Assembly (NCBI GenBank): GCA_023436495.1 | Contig: JAEZIT010000026.1 | Span: 1 to 45,453, forward strand | Length of the DNA stretch: 45,453 nt | Direction of reading: 5' to 3' | DNA from: Acidobacteriota bacterium | GTDB lineage: Bacteria; Acidobacteriota; Blastocatellia; Pyrinomonadales; Pyrinomonadaceae | The notes under the pieces: generated by a model | The model's input: only the letters and a program-made list of their open reading frames with translations | The model's database searches: none | What the model was told of the DNA's origin: nothing | Shown here: piece after piece, positions 39,815-45,453 of the stretch | Position numbering within the stretch: position 1 is the first letter of the stretch | Layout of the letters: each line of letters starts with the position of its first letter | Position numbers and translations under genes: made by a program

Positions 39815-41413
39815 ATGGATTTCATCACAGAAAATCTTTTGACGATCCTGATCCTGCTGCCCGTTTTCGGCGCGTTCCTGACGCTGGGGCATCAGATGTT
39901 CTGGAAGCAGGAATCGCAGATCAAATGGGTCGCGCTCGCGTTTACGCTCGCGAATTTTGTCCTGTCGCTTATCATGCTGACGGGCAGCGCCGTCGAATCT
40001 GCGAACGGGTTCCTCTTCGAAAAGAACGTCCCGTGGATCAAGACGATAAACACGAATTATCATGTCGGAGTCGACGGCCTCAGCCTCTGGCTCGTCATCT
40101 TGACGACCTTCATGATGCCGATCGCGGTCATATCCGCGTGGAACGCCGTCGAGAAAAAGCGGACCGCTTTCTTCATCTTTCTTCTCCTCCTCGAAAGCGC
40201 GATGATCGGCGTCTTCGTTACGCTTGACCTGCTCGTGTTTTATCTGTTTTTCGAAGCCTCGCTTGTGCCGATGTTCTTTCTTATCGGCATCTGGGGCGGC
40301 GATAACCGTATATATGCCGCCGTTAAGTTCTTTATTTTCACGGCACTCGGCAGCCTTTTGATGCTTGCCGCGATCATCGCGCTCTACTACATTTCGGCAG
40401 CGGAAACCGGTACGGGAACGTTCGATTACGTAACCTTGCTCAACCTGATGAAGCTAGGCCATCTTAGCTTCACCGGACCGCTTGCCGGAGCCGGAACGCT
40501 GCTGTTTCTCGCGTTCGCTCTTGCGTTCGCGATCAAGGTGCCGATATTCCCGTTCCACACATGGCTGCCCGACGCGCACACCGAAGCTCCGACCGCGGGT
40601 TCCGTGATCCTCGCGGCCGTGCTGTTGAAGATGGGAACCTACGGCCTGATGCGTTTCAATTTCACGCTGTTTCCCGAAGCGAGCCGCGAATGGGCGTGGC
40701 TGTTCATAATTCTCGCCGTCATCGGCATCATCTACGGAGCGCTCGTCGCTATGGTCCAGCCCGATATGAAACGCCTCGTCGCGTATTCGTCGGTCGCGCA
40801 CATGGGATTCATCGTCCTCGGCATGTTCTCGTTCACGGAATGGGGAATGCAGGGCGCGCTCTACCAGATGCTAAATCACGGTATTTCGACCGGTGCCCTG
40901 TTCCTCCTCGTTGGCTTTATCTACGAACGCCGCCATACGCGCATGATTGACGATCTCGGCGGGCTTGCGATCCCGATGCCGATATATGCGACTTTCTTTG
41001 TCGTCACGACCATGTCGTCTATCGGGCTGCCGTTCCTTAACGGCTTCGTCGGCGAATTCCTGATCATGATCGGAATGTGGAAATCACAGATCCTCAGCAT
41101 CGGCGACGGCGTCAATTGGAACTACATTGCGACGATGTTCGCCGGCACCGGCGTCATCCTGGCCGCGGTCTATCTGCTCTGGATGGTCCAGCGTGTATTT
41201 TTCGGCAAGGTGAATAACGCTAAGAACAAGGTCCTCAGCGATCTAAGCTGGCGCGAGATCGGGATCATGATCCCGCTGCTGTTCCTGATGGTCTATATGG
41301 GCGTTTACCCGCGACCTTTCCTCGATCGCAGCGAAGATTCCATCCGGGCGATCCGCGAACGCGTCGTTCATCAGGCGGGCGGCACGGTCGAGCATGCACA
41401 GGCCGGCAATTAA
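39815..41413 (+). CDS. nuoM: NADH-quinone oxidoreductase subunit M
   Basis: NuoM is the middle antiporter-like proton-pumping subunit. The 532-residue protein has about 14 membrane helices and the conserved phrases VFYLFFEASLVPMFFLIGIW (Glu in FFEASL), AFAIKVPIFPFHTWLPDAHT followed by EAPTAGSVILA, RLVAYSSVAHMGFIVLG and LNHGISTGALFLLVGFIYER. Length is near the family norm. It starts 63 bp after nuoL, past a palindromic spacer, and is followed 45 bp later by nuoN. Confidence 0.97.
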   Translation: MDFITENLLTILILLPVFGAFLTLGHQMFWKQESQIKWVALAFTLANFVLSLIMLTGSAVESANGFLFEKNVPWIKTINTNYHVGVDGLSLWLVILTTFMMPIAVISAWNAVEKKRTAFFIFLLLLESAMIGVFVTLDLLVFYLFFEASLVPMFFLIGIWGGDNRIYAAVKFFIFTALGSLLMLAAIIALYYISAAETGTGTFDYVTLLNLMKLGHLSFTGPLAGAGTLLFLAFALAFAIKVPIFPFHTWLPDAHTEAPTAGSVILAAVLLKMGTYGLMRFNFTLFPEASREWAWLFIILAVIGIIYGALVAMVQPDMKRLVAYSSVAHMGFIVLGMFSFTEWGMQGALYQMLNHGISTGALFLLVGFIYERRHTRMIDDLGGLAIPMPIYATFFVVTTMSSIGLPFLNGFVGEFLIMIGMWKSQILSIGDGVNWNYIATMFAGTGVILAAVYLLWMVQRVFFGKVNNAKNKVLSDLSWREIGIMIPLLFLMVYMGVYPRPFLDRSEDSIRAIRERVVHQAGGTVEHAQAGN

Positions 41414-41423
41414 TATATTTCGA

Positions 41424-41455
41424 GGCGGCATGCGTCCGCCGGTTTCGACCTTTTT
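41424..41455 (+). terminator. Weak hairpin with T-tract between nuoM and nuoN
   Basis: GGCGG (41424-41428) pairs with CCGCC (41436-41440); T5 follows only after 10 nt. It may slow polymerase but is not a convincing terminator. Confidence 0.25.
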
Positions 41456-41458
41456 GTT

Positions 41459-42985
41459 ATGGAATTAGTTAATCCGAACGTAAGCATTTCGATCATTCTG
41501 CCCGAGCTCGTTGTCGCTTTCGCAGGCATACTCGCGATGCTTTACGACAGCTTCTTTCCGCGTCAGCGTACCGTTACCGGTGCAATTTCGCTGATCGGCC
41601 TCGCCGTTTCCGCCGTCCTGCTTTGGATGATGTGGCAGACCGGCGATACGACGCCCGCTACGGCCTTCAACGGCATGGTGTCGCACGACAATCTGCGGCT
41701 GAGCTTCTCGTTCGTCTTTCTGCTCGTATCGGCAATGACGATCCTTATTTCGACCGTCTGGATCGAGCTTGAGGACGTTCCCGCGGGCGAATATCACGCC
41801 CTGATCATGTTTGCGACCTTCGGCATGATGATGATGGCGGCCGGCAGCGATATGGTCGTCATATTCCTCGGCCTTGAAACTCTGTCGATCGCGACGTATG
41901 TCATGGCCGGCATGCGGAAGGGCGATCTTCGCTCCAACGAATCGTCGATGAAATATTTCATCCTCGGTTCCTTCGCATCCGCATTCCTGCTATACGGAAT
42001 GGCACTGATCTACGGCGCGACCGGTTCGACCAATATCGCCGAGATCGCGGCGCGCGTCTCTAATGCGAACTTCCCGGCACTTCTGCTTGCCGGGGCCGCG
42101 ATGATGCTCGTCGGCTTCGGATTCAAAGCGGCGACCGTTCCGTTCCACGTCTGGACGCCCGACGTTTACGAAGGCGCCCCGACGCCCGTTACCGCATTCA
42201 TGGCCGCCGGACCGAAGGCTGCCGCGTTCGCATCGTTCATGCGCGTTTTCGTCATCGGATTTCCGCTCGTTGCCGGCGTTCAGGCGGCGGGCTATCTGCA
42301 TGGGTCGTGGATGTCCGTTCTGGCGGTCCTGTCGATACTGACCATGACCGTCGGCAACGTCGCCGCTATCCTGCAAAACAACATCAAGCGAATGCTCGCA
42401 TATTCGTCGATCGCCCATGCGGGATACGCGATGGTCGGCTTTATCGGCGCCGGCGCCGCGAAAACGCCGGAGGCACGCGACGAAGCCATCGCCGCCGTCG
42501 CCTTCTACATGCTCGCATACGCAGTAACGAACATGGGAGCGTTCGGCATCGTATCGCTGCTCGGCCAAAAGAACGACCGCCGTGCGGATTTTGAGGATTA
42601 CAACGGCATCGGCTTCAAGGCCCCAGTCCTTTCGCTGGCACTTTCGCTGTTCATGCTCAGCCTCCTGGGAATGCCGCTGACGGGCGGATTTATCGGCAAG
42701 GTCCTTGTATTCCGGCCTGCTCTCGAAGCGGGCAATACCCTTTTGACCATCGCCGTCGTCGCCGCCGTGCTCAATACCGCGATCAGTGCATATTATTATC
42801 TGCGGCTGATCGTCGTTATGTTCTTCCGCGACCGCACGACCGAATGGGTCGAACCGAAGATGCCGGCCGCGTTCGCCGTCGGGCTGCTGATCGCCGTCAT
42901 CGGCACTTTCTATCTTGGTATCTTCAGCGACGGCATCATTGACATGTTTTCGCAGAGCGCGCCGATAAGCGCGATGATAAGATAG
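41459..42985 (+). CDS. nuoN: NADH-quinone oxidoreductase subunit N
   Basis: NuoN is the proximal antiporter-like proton-pumping subunit, next to NuoK. The 508-residue product has about 14 membrane helices. Typical phrases are VVIFLGLETLSIATYVMAGM (Glu in GLETLS), FGFKAATVPFHVWTPDVYEG followed by APTPVTAFMA, and MLAYSSIAHAGYAMVGFIGA. Length is canonical. It is the last nuo gene; a hairpin follows 46 bp after the stop. Confidence 0.97.
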   Translation: MELVNPNVSISIILPELVVAFAGILAMLYDSFFPRQRTVTGAISLIGLAVSAVLLWMMWQTGDTTPATAFNGMVSHDNLRLSFSFVFLLVSAMTILISTVWIELEDVPAGEYHALIMFATFGMMMMAAGSDMVVIFLGLETLSIATYVMAGMRKGDLRSNESSMKYFILGSFASAFLLYGMALIYGATGSTNIAEIAARVSNANFPALLLAGAAMMLVGFGFKAATVPFHVWTPDVYEGAPTPVTAFMAAGPKAAAFASFMRVFVIGFPLVAGVQAAGYLHGSWMSVLAVLSILTMTVGNVAAILQNNIKRMLAYSSIAHAGYAMVGFIGAGAAKTPEARDEAIAAVAFYMLAYAVTNMGAFGIVSLLGQKNDRRADFEDYNGIGFKAPVLSLALSLFMLSLLGMPLTGGFIGKVLVFRPALEAGNTLLTIAVVAAVLNTAISAYYYLRLIVVMFFRDRTTEWVEPKMPAAFAVGLLIAVIGTFYLGIFSDGIIDMFSQSAPISAMIR

Positions 42986-43031
42986 CTGGCGTGATCCGAG
43001 CGTTCTATCTCGAATCCGGGCCGCCAAATTT

Positions 43032-43056
43032 TTAAGGGATCGTTTTGGTCCCTTAA
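43032..43056 (+). terminator. Possible terminator of the nuo operon
   Basis: TTAAGGGA (43032-43039) pairs perfectly with TCCCTTAA (43049-43056) around a 9-nt loop; TTATATTTAAAT follows. The stem is AT-rich at its base and the T-run is broken, so it is moderate at best. Confidence 0.5.
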
Positions 43057-43057
43057 T

Positions 43058-43063
43058 TATATT
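43058..43063 (+). promoter_or_regulatory. -10 element giving a leaderless start (gene at 43069)
   Basis: TATATT ends 5 nt before ATG 43069, directly after the nuo terminator hairpin. No ribosome binding site is present. Confidence 0.45.
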
Positions 43064-43068
43064 TAAAT

Positions 43069-43542
43069 ATGCAGATCGCCGATCGTATCAGGGAACAGTT
43101 GGGCGAATCGTGGATCCCGGAGCTTTACGCGGCCAGGGTCCGCGGCGGCCGCACGCGCGCCTATCGACTCGAGATCCCTGAACGCCTGAACGCTCCGGAG
43201 ATCCTTTATACTCTTCTCGGGATCGAGCTGAAGGTAGGCAAGCGCCGGTTCGCATCCCCCGACCTTGCGACCGCACGGTACCTGCGCGTCTTCGCGCGAA
43301 TCGGCTGTGCCGAATTTGCGGTGCCCTACGACATTACTCAGATATCCCCCATCGCCGATGAACTCGAAACCTCCTGGCAGCATTCGCTGCTGCTTTTGAA
43401 CGATCTCGCCGCCGGCAAATCCGAACGCGTCGCCGCCCGGCTCAGATCCGAACTTTGCAGCGCATTACGCGAAGAAATTGCCGCGATCGGCCCGGGCGAA
43501 TTGATGCCCGCGTTCAAAACGTCGACCAGGCAAAGGAGTTAA
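43069..43542 (+). CDS. Hypothetical protein downstream of nuoN
   Basis: A 157-residue soluble protein I do not recognise. The N-terminal half is alpha/beta (MQIADRIREQLGESWIPELY, RTRAYRLEIPERLNAPEILY). The C-terminal half is mainly helical (LETSWQHSLLLLNDLAAGKS, ARLRSELCSALREEIAAIGP). There is no membrane segment, signal peptide or metal motif. It begins 83 bp after nuoN with its own -10-like element immediately before the ATG. Codon use matches its neighbours, so it appears to be a native gene. A link to complex I is possible from position only. Confidence 0.7.
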   Translation: MQIADRIREQLGESWIPELYAARVRGGRTRAYRLEIPERLNAPEILYTLLGIELKVGKRRFASPDLATARYLRVFARIGCAEFAVPYDITQISPIADELETSWQHSLLLLNDLAAGKSERVAARLRSELCSALREEIAAIGPGELMPAFKTSTRQRS

Positions 43543-43575
43543 CGCTGTGTTCATCTAAGAGTTTGAGGGAATTTT

Positions 43576-43584
43576 TGTTACAAT
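43576..43584 (+). promoter_or_regulatory. Extended -10 upstream of the glutamine-amidotransferase-like gene
   Basis: TGTTACAAT (TGn plus TACAAT) ends 30 nt before ATG 43615; a predicted leader of about 24 nt contains TTAGGA. No clear -35. Confidence 0.4.
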
Positions 43585-43614
43585 TTCCTTAGGACGTAAA
43601 GTCCCGAATTAGCT

Positions 43615-44532
43615 ATGTTTGACGCGATAGAAACCGTACCGGAGCTGGCGATCCTGCCATTTCCTTATAATAAAAGCACTTATTGCCGTTATGAACCGAT
43701 CGAAAAGTCGATCGAGCACGCCAAGGTGCTAATTGTAAACGATCTTCTGCGCTACGAATCCGATGCGTCCGAACTCGCTTTTCGTGATTGGGACGGCTCT
43801 ATGAAGGGCCGACTCGAATTCGAACGGTTCGTCTCATCAATGGCGGTCAATAATATCGCCCAGAACGTTAAACGGCTTGTTAAAAGCCCCAAAACGCTGA
43901 CGGTGCATTTGTCCGAGGTCGCCGACGCTGCCAAGGCGTTTCGGCCGGATGCTGTCGTTATGAGCGGCACATTCAGCGATTTCGATTATTACAATCCCGC
44001 GCACCTCGAACGATTCGAGAAATTCATTCGATCGACGAAACTTCCCGTTCTCGCTATCTGCGGCGCACACCAGCTCGTCGGCGCTGCCTTCGGCGCGCGG
44101 CTTGTCACGCTTGATAACCTCGAACTGGCCGAAAAACGCAGCGATCGCATTGTCGAATACCAATACCGCTTTATCAAGATCGTCGACGACACCGACCCGA
44201 TCTTCCAGGGTATCCGTGACGCGGAATCCGGCGTCTGGCAGGACTACACCCGCGACGACGATATTTTGCGGGTATGGCAGAACCACGGCGTACAGGTCGA
44301 AGGCGTACCCGAAGGTTTCGAGCTGCTTGCTTCGTCCTATCTCTGCAAAAACCAGATGATGGTCAAACGATCGGAAGGCCAGTTGATCTACGGCGTGCAA
44401 TTCCACCTCGAAAAATCATTCGAGGACTGGTCGAAAAACCCGACCCGCTGGGAGCACCCGAACGAATCCCGCGACGGCCGCGTACTTTTTGAGAACTTCC
44501 TGAAACTCGCCCTCGAACACCGACCCGACTAA
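43615..44532 (+). CDS. Class I glutamine-amidotransferase-like protein
   Basis: A 305-residue protein with the class I (triad) glutaminase fold at residues ~35-300. The nucleophile is Cys149 in LPVLAICGAHQLVGAAFG, and His264 and Glu266 lie in YGVQFHLEKSFEDW, so the Cys-His-Glu triad is complete. It resembles stand-alone GATase1 proteins of the GuaA/PuuD kind but is not clearly either. The insert QAVNNIAQNVKRLV-like helix region (residues ~70-95) before the Cys is unusual. No synthetase partner is adjacent. The gene is expressed from its own extended -10 and ends before a large palindrome. Confidence 0.8.
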   Translation: MFDAIETVPELAILPFPYNKSTYCRYEPIEKSIEHAKVLIVNDLLRYESDASELAFRDWDGSMKGRLEFERFVSSMAVNNIAQNVKRLVKSPKTLTVHLSEVADAAKAFRPDAVVMSGTFSDFDYYNPAHLERFEKFIRSTKLPVLAICGAHQLVGAAFGARLVTLDNLELAEKRSDRIVEYQYRFIKIVDDTDPIFQGIRDAESGVWQDYTRDDDILRVWQNHGVQVEGVPEGFELLASSYLCKNQMMVKRSEGQLIYGVQFHLEKSFEDWSKNPTRWEHPNESRDGRVLFENFLKLALEHRPD

Positions 44533-44560
44533 ACAAAAGGGTGACGGCGGAAAGGATCAG

Positions 44561-44622
44561 AAGAGTGGGGGAGCCGAGGAACTGCGGCGATCGCTCGCCT
44601 ACTCCTCAACTCCCCCACTCTT
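44561..44622. repeat. 62-nt nested palindrome between convergent genes
   Basis: AAGAGTGGGGGAG (44561-44573) pairs perfectly with 44610-44622. After a 2x2 internal loop GAGGA (44576-44580) pairs with TCCTC (44603-44607), and inside that GGCGA (44586-44590) pairs with TCGCC (44595-44599) around TCGC. It could act as a bidirectional terminator or be a dispersed REP-like element. Confidence 0.75.
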
Positions 44623-44643
44623 ATACTCCCCTACTTCCCTCTA

Positions 44644-45453
44644 CTACTTCTCAGCGACGCCCTTAACGAAATTCCCAAGCCCACTGAGGCCGTTCGTTAC
44701 GTTCTGGCTGTTGAATACTAGGTCCGAATTACCACCGCCGGAGATCTCATAATACGGTGCCTGGAAACAATTCAGCTTATTCAGCACCAGCGGATTAGGC
44801 ATACAGGTATTTAGGCTCCACGAATCATACGGAGCGACAATAAAATTACCCGCAAGCTCGCCGTTACCGCCTCCATTTCGCAGGAAGCCGCCAGGACTGG
44901 ATGCTGTTTTCGGCCCAGTTACAAGCACCAGGCCGTTCCATTTGAAATTGCCCTTAAAGTTAAGTTGGCCGGTCACGATAAGGATACCACCACCGTCACC
45001 GCTGATCTGAACGTCACGGTCAATAAATGTTATGCCCGTCGCGTCGGCCCAGTTCCCGTAGACGCCTGTTGCTGTGGTTGGCGGCGACGATGTTGGTCCC
45101 CAATACGTTCCCGCGGCTTGCGCTGCTGCTTTAAGTAGTTGGACAGTCTGATCGAGATTCCTCGGATTTTGCAGCCAGTACGGCAGTTCGTCCGCGACGT
45201 TCTCGACCGTCCCGAAAACGCTTCCGTTCATCCCGTTGACCGCTGTATTTACCTCTTGCCGGTTTGGCTCGTTCGTAAGCCCGATCGGCGGAAGGAACAC
45301 CTTCAGCTTCTTGTCCTTACCAGAATAAAAAATCGGTTTCGAGTTACCGGGGGCGAATGTAAAATCGGTCGCCGGGCCCGTTCTTGCGACGCATGCGAGC
45401 GGAATGCCCGTCGCATTCGTACAAGGCGGGCCGATAAGGGTCAACGGCGATGG
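44644..45453 (-). CDS. PilX-like / pilus-associated exported protein, C-terminal part (5' end outside window)
   Basis: The frame is open to the window edge, so the N-terminus is missing; 269 residues are visible. The sequence is glycine-, asparagine- and proline-rich with a beta-solenoid-like stretch (ISGDGGGILIVTGQLNFKGN, NGLVLVTGPKTASSPGGFLR) and several cysteines (PPCTNATG, LNTCMPNPLVLNKLNCFQAP). This pattern is known to me from long acidobacterial proteins annotated as PilX N-terminal-domain or pilus-assembly proteins, exported and surface-associated. Without the N-terminal prepilin-like segment the assignment stays tentative. It converges on the GATase-like gene across the 62-nt palindrome. 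Confidence 0.6.
   Translation of the reverse strand, partial: PSPLTLIGPPCTNATGIPLACVARTGPATDFTFAPGNSKPIFYSGKDKKLKVFLPPIGLTNEPNRQEVNTAVNGMNGSVFGTVENVADELPYWLQNPRNLDQTVQLLKAAAQAAGTYWGPTSSPPTTATGVYGNWADATGITFIDRDVQISGDGGGILIVTGQLNFKGNFKWNGLVLVTGPKTASSPGGFLRNGGGNGELAGNFIVAPYDSWSLNTCMPNPLVLNKLNCFQAPYYEISGGGNSDLVFNSQNVTNGLSGLGNFVKGVAEK

Noticed and set aside
41990..43027. 345-codon open frame antisense to nuoN
   Set aside because: Its composition (Arg/Asp/His-rich, no family resemblance) is what the complementary strand of a high-GC membrane-protein gene gives; nuoN itself is unambiguous.

Overview
The window is chromosomal DNA from a bacterium of moderate-to-high GC content. The family mix suggests Acidobacteriota, probably class Blastocatellia (Pyrinomonadaceae-like): a permuted-order SpoIVB/S55 protein, a PilX-like surface protein, a LysM/glycine-zipper protein, DUF5658, DUF1272 and an unfused 13-gene nuo cluster. 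The taxonomic call is inference from gene content, not from a marker gene. No rRNA, tRNA, CRISPR array, insertion sequence or phage gene was recognised.

Layout. 1-3655 (+) carries cofactor genes: the C-terminal part of egtB, then egtD (ergothioneine), birA, a small acidic protein and coaX. 3662-6388 (-) is a metallo-beta-lactamase-fold hydrolase followed by a Tat-type amidase. 6476-9253 (+) holds a Ski2-like helicase that lacks its first RecA domain, then ispH, closed by a perfect bidirectional terminator. 9322-13365 holds a LysM envelope protein (-), a DUF5658 membrane protein, an HtrA protease, a zinc-ribbon protein and an inositol-monophosphatase family enzyme. 13366-13854 has no convincing gene but three terminators and a structured stretch that may be a small RNA. 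13855-16335 (-) has a B12-binding radical SAM enzyme and an SDR oxidoreductase; 16403-18375 (+) has an SbcD-like nuclease and a Lon-substrate-binding-domain protein. 18379-26984 is mixed: an alpha/beta-hydrolase-fold protein without a catalytic serine, an S55 peptidase, a small alarmone hydrolase, moaD-moaE, a cardiolipin-synthase-like PLD protein coupled to an EEP nuclease/phosphatase, thiS, thiG and an unknown protein.

27163-42985 (+) is the NADH:quinone oxidoreductase (complex I) cluster in the order nuoA-B-C-D-E-F-G-H-J-K-L-M-N. nuoI is missing from its usual place between nuoH and nuoJ. Extra genes are threaded through the cluster: a 52-residue membrane protein and a decayed second copy of the nuoE 3' end, a 4-oxalocrotonate-tautomerase-like protein, the ribosomal protein bTHX between nuoF and nuoG, and a DUF1272 zinc protein overlapping nuoL. 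NuoG carries eight cysteines in two ferredoxin-type motifs where canonical NuoG has four (cluster N4), and lacks the N7 cysteines. A hairpin terminator followed by a promoter-like element separates nuoAB from nuoC. After nuoN come an unknown protein, a class I glutamine-amidotransferase-like protein, a 62-nt palindrome and the 3' part of a PilX-like gene (-) that runs off the window.

A recurring feature is a -10-like hexamer (TATAAT, TAGAAT, TATATT, TAAATT), often as an extended TGn -10, ending 4-7 nt before the start codon with no Shine-Dalgarno sequence between. This is the spacing expected for leaderless mRNAs and is seen at seven or more genes on both strands. Genes with a normal leader (htrA, nuoA, LysM protein, bTHX) have a clear purine-rich ribosome binding site instead.
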